From assembly GCF_014648175.1 (NCBI RefSeq), contig NZ_BMQP01000049.1, positions 1-64,000 on the forward strand: 64,000 bases of DNA, in the 5' to 3' direction. Both the position numbers and the translations under genes were made by a program. The notes under the pieces were generated by a model that saw nothing but the letters and a program-made list of their open reading frames with translations, ran no database searches and was not told where the DNA came from. The DNA is from Planobispora rosea. Lineage in GTDB: Bacteria; Actinomycetota; Actinomycetes; Streptosporangiales; Streptosporangiaceae. Numbering within the stretch: the first letter of the stretch is position 1; each line of letters begins with the position of its first letter. Shown here piece by piece: positions 53,211 through 60,704 of the stretch.

Positions 53211-54434
53211 TTACGGAAGGACGCCGAACCGTTCGGCGAGATCGCGAAGTTCGGGCCGTGCGCGTGTACCGGAACGCTGGATCAGGTCACGGGCGACGTC
53301 GCGGGCGACCTTGTGTGTCCGGGTCTGCTCTGGCGTGAGCTGTTCGGCCTCCTGCAAGGCATGCAGAGCATCACCGATATGACGCCGCATGGCGTGGGCC
53401 TGCGCAACGTCGATCAGAAATCGGGCTTGGCGCTCCGGGGACATCTTTGAGGTGTCGATGTGCTCTGCGAGATCCAAGGCTTGCCCTGCGTCTCCCAGTT
53501 CGACGGCGACGGCGACGGCGTGGATGCCGACGTTGGTCGGGCCGAACTCAGTACCGAAGTCATTGCGATCGGAACCGAGCCGCTCGGCGGTCTTGCGTGC
53601 CTTGTCGAGGTGTTCGTGCGCTTGGGCGCGCTCGTTCTCCCGTGCGGCGGCAATGGCCAAGACCAGTTGGAATGCCCCATAGAGCGAGAGCACCTTGGGG
53701 TCGGCGTCTTGCTCGATCTTCTGGGCAAGAGCGTCGGCGACAGTGCTGCCGACTTGGTATGCCTGTGAGATCTGGCGCAGTGACAGGAACACGTGCGCCA
53801 TGCGGAACAAGCTTGCCGCTACTTCCAGAGGAAGCCCGAGGTTCTCGGCGTTGAAGGCGGCGCGATCGGCAGCGATCCACGCGGCGTCGTTCTCGGAGAG
53901 CTTGGCCATCATCGCGGCTGCCGCTTGGTAGGTGTCCGTCAGTGCGTGTCGAGCTTGCTTGCGAAGCTCCTCGTCCGGGGCGTGCCGTACAGCCAGCTCA
54001 AGGTCTGTGATCAGGTTGGAGAGTACGGGGGCCAGTTCGGTGTAACGGCCAGCATGGACCATCTCCCAGACCGGGACCTTACGCTTGAGGATCTCGGACA
54101 AGCGCTTGGCGGTCACGGGCGTGCTTTCTGCTGTGATCACCGAGCGGATAACGGGGTGGCCGGTCAGAGCAAGTCGAAGTGTCTCGAACGCTTCTGAGCG
54201 GTCTTCGGCCGGTTCGTCGGTAGTGTCAGCGCCGCGCAGCTCGGCGACGCTGACCGACAACGTATCGGCGACCTTTTGGAGAACGGAGATCCGGTCAACG
54301 GAGCGGACCCCTCTCTCAACTTGGGAGACCCAGCTTTCGGAACGTCCGATGAGTCCGGCGAGATCGACTTGGGACAGGTTGAGGCGCTTGCGGTGGTACG
54401 CGATGCGTTCACCGACAACACGTGCGTCGGTCAC
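53211..54434 (-). CDS. XRE-type regulator with TPR-like domain
   Basis: 407 aa, GTG start 5 bp past the stop of the upstream monooxygenase gene. N-terminal HTH at residues 8-65 (VGERIAYHRKRLNLSQVDLAGLIGRSESWVSQVERGVRS). The rest is all-helical TPR-like repeats (AGRYTELAPVLSNLITDLE, LGDAGQALDLAEHIDTSKM). This class is frequent in Streptomyces and in AICEs and may bind a peptide or other ligand. It likely controls the divergent promoters at 54.8 kb; that it acts as the element's transfer/excision switch is inference. Confidence 0.88.
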   Translation of the reverse strand: MTDARVVGERIAYHRKRLNLSQVDLAGLIGRSESWVSQVERGVRSVDRISVLQKVADTLSVSVAELRGADTTDEPAEDRSEAFETLRLALTGHPVIRSVITAESTPVTAKRLSEILKRKVPVWEMVHAGRYTELAPVLSNLITDLELAVRHAPDEELRKQARHALTDTYQAAAAMMAKLSENDAAWIAADRAAFNAENLGLPLEVAASLFRMAHVFLSLRQISQAYQVGSTVADALAQKIEQDADPKVLSLYGAFQLVLAIAAARENERAQAHEHLDKARKTAERLGSDRNDFGTEFGPTNVGIHAVAVAVELGDAGQALDLAEHIDTSKMSPERQARFLIDVAQAHAMRRHIGDALHALQEAEQLTPEQTRTHKVARDVARDLIQRSGTRARPELRDLAERFGVLP

Positions 54435-54438
54435 GAGA

Positions 54439-54774
54439 TCATGCCGCCTCGGAGGAAGTGGACGGCTTGCCGACGATCATGTTCATAAAGTCGACCTCGA
54501 TTGCCTCTAGCAGCTCCTCGCGCTGTGCGAGGAAGTCTTTGACGTGCGGCTGCTGTTCATGTGCGTCGAAAGCCGCCCGGTCACGGTACAGCTCGTAGAA
54601 GATCCGCTGTCGCGGTTGTCCTTCGACATGGTGACAGGTGTAGATGAGCGTCCCCGGCTCTTGAGTCGTGATCTTGGCGACGGTCCGGGCGGTGAGGTCA
54701 TCGAACGCGGATTCTGCCCCGTGGCGCACCGTGAAGCGCACTACCAGTGCGAACGGCTCTGCACCGTGAGCCAT
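54439..54774 (-). CDS. antibiotic biosynthesis monooxygenase (ABM) domain protein
   Basis: 111 aa from an ATG after AGGAGGG. Single ABM ferredoxin-like domain: FALVVRFTVRHGAESAFDDL, QEPGTLIYTCHH and RIFYELYRDRAAFDAHEQQPHVKDF. Members act as quinol monooxygenases, haem degraders or dimer partners. It has no described part in AICE transfer and may be cargo or a redox sensor coupled to the regulator gene that follows 5 bp later. Confidence 0.85.
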   Translation of the reverse strand: MAHGAEPFALVVRFTVRHGAESAFDDLTARTVAKITTQEPGTLIYTCHHVEGQPRQRIFYELYRDRAAFDAHEQQPHVKDFLAQREELLEAIEVDFMNMIVGKPSTSSEAA

Positions 54775-54796
54775 ATTGCCCTCCTGGGCTTGATCG

Positions 54797-54914
54797 TATG
54801 CGGGTCAATGTCCACTTTATGCGGGTAGCACTTTCCCTACCAAGTAGTTATACCCGCATTTTTAGTACTGGTTCTCCTTGACTCTGGGACTACCCGCACT
54901 CAAAATGTGGGTAG
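54797..54914. promoter_or_regulatory. divergent control region with five TGCGGGTA boxes
   Basis: Boxes: TATGCGGGT at 54797 and TATGCGGGTA at 54818 (plus orientation), TACCCGCAT at 54851 and TACCCGCA at 54891 (minus orientation), TGTGGGTA at 54906 (plus). The last two form an inverted pair with a 7-base spacer. A plus-strand promoter TTGACT (54878-54883), 17 bases, CAAAAT (54901-54906) overlaps boxes 4 and 5. The array separates the regulator/ABM unit from the tra-rep operon. Confidence 0.8.
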
Positions 54915-54949
54915 ACGCAAAAAAGGTGCGAATGAAGGGAGGTAGGGCG

Positions 54950-55366
54950 ATGGCTCTTCCTGGAGGGATGAGGTTCCCGGTCCGCTTTGAGGACGTGTTC
55001 CCGGCTGGCTGTGCGCTGGTGCCGGACTCGATCGTTCAGGCGGAGGACTACGACGAGAAGACCGGTAAGAGGACTCCGGCCAAGGACAAGGTCACCCAGG
55101 GCCGCGTCTGGCAGTGCCGCGTCATGGACCTGGACCCCGATCTCGGGGCCAAGTCGCGCGAGGTCGCCGTGAAGATCCTGGCTGAGGTGCAGCCGGTTCC
55201 GCCCACGGGCGGGATGTTCGAGCAGATCGAGTTCATCGACATGACGGCGACGCCGTACCTGAACGACAAGACCAAGCGCCTGGCGTACTCGTTCCGGGCT
55301 GCCGGGATGGTCAAGCCGAACGGCTTCAAGGCTGCGTCGGCTCCGGCTCCCAAGGACGGTGCGTGA
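54950..55366 (+). CDS. conserved AICE hypothetical protein
   Basis: 138 aa from ATG at 54950, with GGGAGG at 54937-54942. Begins MALPGGMRFPVRFEDVFPAG; contains VWQCRVMDLDPDLGAKSREVAVKILAEVQP and ends in an Ala/Pro tail. Proteins with this opening recur as the first gene of AICE transfer operons, but the function is not known. Next ATG overlaps its stop (TGATG). Confidence 0.8.
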   Translation: MALPGGMRFPVRFEDVFPAGCALVPDSIVQAEDYDEKTGKRTPAKDKVTQGRVWQCRVMDLDPDLGAKSREVAVKILAEVQPVPPTGGMFEQIEFIDMTATPYLNDKTKRLAYSFRAAGMVKPNGFKAASAPAPKDGA

Positions 55367-55644
55367 TGGCGCGCAAGGGCGGCTCCTGGCAGCGAACGGC
55401 GCTGCATGTGGATGGCAAGGGACAGGCCACCTGCACCACCTACCCGGATCGCACTCCGGTCCTGGCTCTGGGGGCCGGTAACTCGATCGTCAGCGTGTGC
55501 CTGCACGCCGACACGGTCACCGCTGAGTCGGTGGACTTCGCACGAGAGCTGGCCAAGGCGGCTGCCGACTTCGCGATGGAGATCGAGCGGCGTTGGCGGG
55601 GCCTGTCATCGATCAGCACGCAGGCTCCCAACCGGGTGGCCTGA
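55366..55644 (+). CDS. small AICE hypothetical protein
   Basis: 92 aa, MARKGGSWQRTALHVDGKGQ, with a beta-rich first half and a helix-rich second (VDFARELAKAAADFAMEIERRW). Translationally coupled to the preceding gene. Not a recognised domain. Confidence 0.72.
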   Translation: MARKGGSWQRTALHVDGKGQATCTTYPDRTPVLALGAGNSIVSVCLHADTVTAESVDFARELAKAAADFAMEIERRWRGLSSISTQAPNRVA

Positions 55645-55669
55645 TCTCGATCACCAAGAGGAGCACGTC

Positions 55670-55792
55670 ATGCGGTTCAACCCCGATTACTCCTGGGACA
55701 CGTGCAACCACGCCAACACGACCGTGTACGCCAAGGACGGCGTCGAGGTGTGCGACGACTGCGGGTTCATCGTCTATGAGGACCTGGACTGA
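55670..55792 (+). CDS. 40-aa zinc-ribbon-like micropeptide
   Basis: MRFNPDYSWDTCNHANTTVY then a CDDCGFIVYEDLD end. Cys12, His14, Cys28 and Cys31 could make one small zinc knuckle. ATG preceded by GAGGAG at correct spacing. Function unknown; its place in the operon suggests a DNA- or protein-binding helper. Confidence 0.65.
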   Translation: MRFNPDYSWDTCNHANTTVYAKDGVEVCDDCGFIVYEDLD

Positions 55793-55811
55793 CGCGGCCT
55801 GACGGCAAGGC

Positions 55812-55845
55812 GGGGCCACTGGAAGTTGCCGCTCCCGGTGGCCCC
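55812..55845 (+). terminator. hairpin before traSA
   Basis: GGGGCCAC (55812-55819) pairs with GTGGCCCC (55838-55845), extended by three more pairs with one G-T, around a 12-base loop. It may partly terminate or limit expression of traSA. Confidence 0.5.
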
Positions 55846-55895
55846 TGATCTCCACCCCAACCGCTCCAACGGATCAAGGAAGAGGTGTTCAGTCT

Positions 55896-57347
55896 ATGTT
55901 CCGCAAGCTCCCCGGCGACCCCGCGCGGGATCTGGTGTCCACCACACCCGATACCGCCGTGGTCTTCCGTCCCTCGGTGGTGCAAGTCCCCGCCATCGTC
56001 ACCGTCCTGATCGCGCTGTGGCGCTTCCTGGGCGGGACCGTCCGCACGATCTACCGCCACCCGATCGCCTGCCTGCTGTGCCTGGGCCTGGCCTGGCTGA
56101 TCTACTCGGTGGGCTGGCAGCGTGCGCTGCTGCTCATCCTGGCCGAAACCGGGCTGCTGATCGCCTGGGCACGGCTGGAGCGGGCCTCGTTCTGCGCTTT
56201 GGTCGGCTGGCGGCTGCTGGCCTGGTACCGCTGGATGTGGATCTACCGGCGGCACTGGCAGCCCACCATGGTCATCTCCGGTCTCGGCCGCACATCCGGG
56301 GGGCGCGAATTCCTGCCCCGACTGCGCAAGGTCACCTGTGACGGCTGGGCCGACACGGTGCGCATCAAGATGCTGTCCGGCCAGTCCCATGAGGATTGGG
56401 AGAAGCGGGCTCCGCACCTGGCTCATGCCTTCGGCGCGCCCTCCTGCCGGGTCACCGTCGGAAAACCCGGCTGGCTGGCCCTGACCTTCCCGCGTCGCGA
56501 TCCGCTGGCCGTCCCGCTGCCCGCCATCCCGATCAAGAACGTGCCGCATCCGGAGTTCGCCGAGACCGGTCTTCGCGAGGACGGCAAGCCGCTCATGCTG
56601 CGGGTGCATGGCACGCACCTGCTGATCGTGGGCGCGACCGGGGCCGGTAAGGGCTCTTGGGAGTGGGGGATCATCCGCGATCGCCTTCCCCTGGTGCGGG
56701 CGGGCCTGTGCCGTCTGTGGGTGTGCGACCCCAAGCGCATGGAGCTGAAGTTCGGTCACAGTCCCAGCGAAGCGCCTGGTAAGACGCTGTTTTACCGCTA
56801 TGCCGCGACCCCGGAGGACTGCCTGACGCTGCTGGAAGAGGCCGAAAAGGAGATGCAGCGAACCGCTGATGCCTTCGGCGGGCATGTGCGCAAGCACGTC
56901 GCTTCGCTGGAGTACCCGCACAACATCATCATCGTGGATGAAGTGGCGTTCCTGACGGCCTACGTCGATGACCGCAAGATCAGGGATGCGATCAACAGCA
57001 GACTCTCGACCCTGTCCACGCAAGGCCGCTCGGTCGGCTTCACCCTGATCGCCGCACTGCAGGACCCGCGCAAGGAGGTCCTGAAGATCCGCAACCTGTT
57101 CCCCGACAAGATCGCCCTGCGGCTCGATGAGTCCGACCAGGTGGACATGGTGCTCGGAGAAGGCGCGCGGGATCGCGGTGCGCTGGCTGACCTGATCGCC
57201 AGCGACGAGTACGAGGGCGCGGGCGTTGGCTTCGTCCGGCTGGAGAAGTCGCCCATCCCGATCCGGGGCCGTGCGGGCTACGTCTCCGATGACGACATCA
57301 CCGACATGGTCCGCGACTACGGCCAGCACCTGGCGGAGGTGATCTGA
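55896..57347 (+). CDS. traSA: FtsK/SpoIIIE-like DNA translocase (TraSA/TraB type)
   Basis: Single-protein conjugation motor that moves double-stranded DNA between mycelia. 483 aa: N-terminal membrane part with three helices (about residues 30-45, 58-72 and 76-92), then the AAA+ motor with Walker A GATGAGKGS (246-254) and Walker B IIIVDEVAFL (344-353), and a C-terminal region QGRSVGFTLIAALQDPRKEV. No type IV secretion partners are present, as expected for actinomycete conjugation. Start ATG after GGAAGAGG. Confidence 0.93.
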   Translation: MFRKLPGDPARDLVSTTPDTAVVFRPSVVQVPAIVTVLIALWRFLGGTVRTIYRHPIACLLCLGLAWLIYSVGWQRALLLILAETGLLIAWARLERASFCALVGWRLLAWYRWMWIYRRHWQPTMVISGLGRTSGGREFLPRLRKVTCDGWADTVRIKMLSGQSHEDWEKRAPHLAHAFGAPSCRVTVGKPGWLALTFPRRDPLAVPLPAIPIKNVPHPEFAETGLREDGKPLMLRVHGTHLLIVGATGAGKGSWEWGIIRDRLPLVRAGLCRLWVCDPKRMELKFGHSPSEAPGKTLFYRYAATPEDCLTLLEEAEKEMQRTADAFGGHVRKHVASLEYPHNIIIVDEVAFLTAYVDDRKIRDAINSRLSTLSTQGRSVGFTLIAALQDPRKEVLKIRNLFPDKIALRLDESDQVDMVLGEGARDRGALADLIASDEYEGAGVGFVRLEKSPIPIRGRAGYVSDDDITDMVRDYGQHLAEVI

Positions 57348-57348
57348 G

Positions 57349-57573
57349 ATGACCACCGAACTCGAACCCCTGACCGGGCATCGCTGCCCCACCTGCCGGA
57401 CCAAGGGCAAGTCCTGGCTCAACGCCAAGACACAGCAAGTCACCTGCACTGAGTGCGGACAAGCATCCCTGGTACTGATCACCCCGGAACCTGAACCGGA
57501 ACCGGAACCGGAACCGGAACCGGTCAAGCCTCGCCGTACCCGTACGGCTCGCCCCCGGAGCAAGGCCAAGTGA
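57349..57573 (+). CDS. small zinc-ribbon protein with Glu-Pro repeat
   Basis: 74 aa. CPTCRTKGKSWLNAKTQQ and CTECGQASL give a CxxC...CxxC zinc ribbon. Then an acidic (EP)n segment encoded by about six ACCGGA-like hexamers, and a very basic tail RTRTARPRSKAK. The charge switch suggests DNA binding with a flexible spacer. Starts 1 bp after the traSA stop; its stop overlaps the rep GTG. Confidence 0.75.
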   Translation: MTTELEPLTGHRCPTCRTKGKSWLNAKTQQVTCTECGQASLVLITPEPEPEPEPEPEPVKPRRTRTARPRSKAK

Positions 57574-59186
57574 ACGCCACCGACCGTCAGACTCCCCGCG
57601 CGATCCGGCTTTCGATGCCGCTCGCGCGGGAGGTCGTTGACCAACTGGCCATCGCCCTAGGGGTATGCATCCGCCCCATCCCGATGTACCGGCTCGACCC
57701 GGCTACGGGCGAGACCAGGTGCGTGGATGTGCCGTGCGGGACCACTCTGGAGAGCAAGTGCCCGCCATGCGCCAAGCGCAACCTTCAGCTCCGCAAGGCC
57801 CAGTGCCGCGAGGGCTGGCACACCGAGACTGAACCGGAGATCACCCCGAACGCGCCCACTGAGGAGCAGACCTACCTGATCGAGCTGCGTGCCCAGCTCC
57901 AGGGCTACCGCGACCAAGCCGAGGCCGAGGGTGAAGACCTCGCATCCTGGGATGAGGCGATTGCTCAGGTTGAGATGGAGATGCGGGCCGCTGGCCTGCG
58001 GGGCTCGGTGCTGGGCCGCTCGGCCACTAGTCGCCAGCGCTCCACCCGACGACGGCAGGACGCCCCAGACCTGCCCAAGCGCAAGAAGATCCCCGGCACG
58101 CTCGGTCGGCTGTACGAGGCCCCGGACGGCAGGCGCTACCGGCCGTCGATGTTCATCACGCTCACCCTGCCCTCCTACGGCAAGGTGCATGACGGCGCTC
58201 CAGTCGATCCGGACTCCTACGACTACACCCGGGCTGCGCGCGATGCCATCCACTTCGGTCGGCTGGTGGATCGCTTCATTCAGAACCTGCGGCGCGTGGC
58301 GGGCTGGGACGTGCAGTACTTCGCCACCGTCGAACCCCAAAAGCGCGGGGCTCCACACCTGCATCTGGCCATGCGGGGCACGCTGTCCCGGGCCGAGATC
58401 AAGCAGATCGCCGCTGCCACCTACCACCAGGTGTGGTGGCCTGCCACCGACCGGGTCGTCTTCGATGGCGAGCACCTGCCCGTCTGGGAGGACGGGTGCG
58501 GCTATCTCGATCCGCGTACGGGTGAGGTGCTGCCCACCTGGGATGAGGAACTGGATGCTCTGGACGAGGATACCGAGCCGCTGCACGTGCTGCGCTTCGG
58601 TGATCAGGTCAAGCCGGTCGGCGTGCTCGGCGGGACCGAACGGGCTGATCATCTGGTCAAGCACTACCTGACCAAGTATCTGACCAAATCGATCGCCGAG
58701 ACCGTGGAGCCGCAGACCCAGCGCCAGAAGGACCACGTCGATCGGATGGTCGAGGCGCTGCACTACGAGCCGTGCTCGGAGTTCTGCCCGAACTGGCTGC
58801 GCTACGGCGTGCAGCCCAAGAACGCGCGTCCGGGTCAGGCTCCGGGCCGCTGCAAGGGCAAGGCACACAAGGCCGAACACCTGGGCATCCGGGGCCGTCG
58901 CGTGCTGGTCTCGCGCAAGTGGTCCAGCAAGACCCTGACCGATCACCGGGCCGACCGCCGCGCCTGGGTGCTGGAGACCCTCGGGCTTTCGGCAACGGAG
59001 AGCCCCGACCCCAGCCGCTACGTCTGGCGCAAGGTACCCCCGGGTGATCCGGACCTGCCGCCGTTGGGACAACGGCTGCTTTCGGCAATCGCTGAGCGGC
59101 AACGGCAACGCGAACTGCTGGCCGAAGCACAAGCCAGACAGGCCGACACCGATCTTTCGGCAACCGGGAAGGAGGCGGCGGCATGA
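57570..59186 (+). CDS. repSA: RepSA-like rolling-circle replication initiator
   Basis: 538 aa. HUH motif HLHLA at 263-267 in a GAPHLHLAMRG context, motif 1 FITLTLPSYG at 195-204, and a catalytic tyrosine candidate Y366 or Y370 in DHLVKHYLTKYLTKS. A cysteine cluster (residues 56-79, CPPC) precedes a long helix. The size and layout match RepSA of pSAM2-type AICEs, which replicate after excision before transfer. GTG start overlapping the previous stop as GTGA; the xis ATG overlaps its stop. Confidence 0.93.
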   Translation: MNATDRQTPRAIRLSMPLAREVVDQLAIALGVCIRPIPMYRLDPATGETRCVDVPCGTTLESKCPPCAKRNLQLRKAQCREGWHTETEPEITPNAPTEEQTYLIELRAQLQGYRDQAEAEGEDLASWDEAIAQVEMEMRAAGLRGSVLGRSATSRQRSTRRRQDAPDLPKRKKIPGTLGRLYEAPDGRRYRPSMFITLTLPSYGKVHDGAPVDPDSYDYTRAARDAIHFGRLVDRFIQNLRRVAGWDVQYFATVEPQKRGAPHLHLAMRGTLSRAEIKQIAAATYHQVWWPATDRVVFDGEHLPVWEDGCGYLDPRTGEVLPTWDEELDALDEDTEPLHVLRFGDQVKPVGVLGGTERADHLVKHYLTKYLTKSIAETVEPQTQRQKDHVDRMVEALHYEPCSEFCPNWLRYGVQPKNARPGQAPGRCKGKAHKAEHLGIRGRRVLVSRKWSSKTLTDHRADRRAWVLETLGLSATESPDPSRYVWRKVPPGDPDLPPLGQRLLSAIAERQRQRELLAEAQARQADTDLSATGKEAAA

Positions 59187-59362
59187 ACACCCTCAATGAC
59201 GATCTCTGGGACGTGGCGCGAGTCGCGAAGTTCCTCGGCGTACCGCCTGCCACCCTCTACCAGTGGCGCTACCTGGGCACCGGTCCGACCGGTCACAAGA
59301 TTGGCCGTCACCTGCGGTACTTCCCGGAGGACGTACGAGCCTGGGTGCGGGAGCAGTCATGA
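59183..59362 (+). CDS. xis: excisionase (Xis), MerR-like HTH
   Basis: 59 aa, MNTLNDDLWDVARVAKFLGV, then PPATLYQWRYLGTGPTGHKI and RYFPEDVRAWVREQS. The winged-helix DNA-binding pattern of MerR/AlpA excisionases (helix PPATLYQWR, wing GRHLRY) is clear. ATG preceded by GGAGG; overlaps the rep stop at one end and the int ATG (4 bp) at the other. Xis directs integrase to excision. Confidence 0.92.
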   Translation: MNTLNDDLWDVARVAKFLGVPPATLYQWRYLGTGPTGHKIGRHLRYFPEDVRAWVREQS

Positions 59363-60621
59363 CGATCTATGACCGGTGGCACAAGTCCCGGCCCAAGCCG
59401 GATGAGGAACTGTGCGGCTGCCGCCCCAAGCGGGTCCCGACCAGCGATCACGGCTGTGACGGGCGCTGGCAGGTTCGCTACCGAGACGACACGGGTAGTC
59501 AGCGGAAGCGTAACTTCGATCGCCGTCCCGATGCCGAGCGGTTCGATACGGAGATCAAAAACAGTCTGCACAAGGGCGAGTACCTCGACCCTTCGGCCGG
59601 ACAGATCACCTTGAGCGCCTACGCCCGGGAATGGCGGGCCAGTCTGACGAGTGATCCCGGCACCCTGGAGGGCGTGGACAGTCGGCTGTCTCGGTGGGTG
59701 TACGGCCAGAAGATCGGATCAGAAACGATGATCTCTTTGGCTGCCCGTCCCGCTCTGCTCCGATCATGGATCAAGCTCATGGAAGGCGCGTTGGCCCCGG
59801 GCTCCATCAAGGTCATCACAGACATGGTGTCAGCGATCTTCAGCACTGCCGTTGACGACCGGATCATCAACCGCAATCCCTTCAAGCTGAAGTCGGTTCA
59901 GACGGCACGGCCGGTTGAGAACGGCTCCAAGAAGGTGATCCCCTGGACGCTGGCTCAGGTCGCCAGGGTCGCCGAGATGCTTCCGGCCCACCTGGGGGCG
60001 ATGGTCTATCTGGGCGCGGGCTGCGGACTCCGGCAAGGTGAGCTGTTCGGGATCGCCGTCGATGATCTGGACTTCGACAACGGCTTGGTCCACGTGAACC
60101 GTCAGGTCCGGCTCGTCCGAAGTCGGCAGGTGTTCTCCCTGCCCAAGCGGAACAAGACCCGATCAGTGCCCATGCCCGCATCGGTGGCCGAACGCCTGCG
60201 GGCACACATCGAGCGCCACTCCCCCACGGATGTGACCTTGCCCTGGCGAGTGCCAGACGGGGAGCCTCGGACGTACCGTCTCCTGTTCGTCCGGGAGACC
60301 GGAGGCGCGCTGCATCGAGGCTCCTTCAACTACACCTGGCGCGGTGCCATCGAACGGGCCGGGATCGTGCCGCCCACTCCTCCGGGCATTCGGCGCAAGC
60401 CGTACCGGGAACACGGCTGCCATAAGCTCCGGCACACCGCCGCGTCGGCCTGGCTTGCCGCTGGCGTCGATGTCGTGACCGTCGCCGAGTATCTCGGGCA
60501 CAACGATCCGGCCTTCACCCTGCGGACGTACACCCACCTCATGCCCAGCGCGACGGAGCGGGCGCGGCGGGCCATGGACGCCTTCTTCAGCGACAGCGTG
60601 TGTGCCCTGGATGTGCCTTGA
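59359..60621 (+). CDS. int: tyrosine recombinase integrase
   Basis: 420 aa. The catalytic residues are all present: Arg225 in GCGLRQGEL, His355 and Arg358 in CHKLRHTAA, His381 in YLGHNDPAF and Tyr391 in RTYTH. An N-terminal arm-binding domain with a Cys/His cluster (CGCRPKR, DHGCDGRWQVR) and a core-binding domain (residues 80-180) precede it. It lies 83 bp from attR and is expected to act at the glnA2 3' end. Belongs to the AICE integrase group by order and architecture. Confidence 0.95.
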   Translation: MTIYDRWHKSRPKPDEELCGCRPKRVPTSDHGCDGRWQVRYRDDTGSQRKRNFDRRPDAERFDTEIKNSLHKGEYLDPSAGQITLSAYAREWRASLTSDPGTLEGVDSRLSRWVYGQKIGSETMISLAARPALLRSWIKLMEGALAPGSIKVITDMVSAIFSTAVDDRIINRNPFKLKSVQTARPVENGSKKVIPWTLAQVARVAEMLPAHLGAMVYLGAGCGLRQGELFGIAVDDLDFDNGLVHVNRQVRLVRSRQVFSLPKRNKTRSVPMPASVAERLRAHIERHSPTDVTLPWRVPDGEPRTYRLLFVRETGGALHRGSFNYTWRGAIERAGIVPPTPPGIRRKPYREHGCHKLRHTAASAWLAAGVDVVTVAEYLGHNDPAFTLRTYTHLMPSATERARRAMDAFFSDSVCALDVP

Positions 60622-60645
60622 TCTTCGATATCTGCCTGATCGCCC

Positions 60646-60690
60646 CTGCCGACGAGCCTTCCCCGCCTGTCCGGGAACGCTCGTCGGCAG
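60646..60690. terminator. inverted repeat between int and glnA2 ends
   Basis: CTGCCGACGAG (60646-60656) and CTCGTCGGCAG (60680-60690) form a perfect 11-bp stem with a 23-base loop, 18 bp from attR. It could terminate both int and the converging glnA2 transcripts, or be an integrase arm site. Confidence 0.6.
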
Positions 60691-60704
60691 TCTGTTCGCG
60701 CAGT

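Noticed and set aside
52570-53382. 270-codon plus-strand frame in the left part of the element
   Set aside because: Arg/Gly-rich, no ribosome site, crosses the regulator's terminator and overlaps the regulator's 3' end; treated as noncoding.
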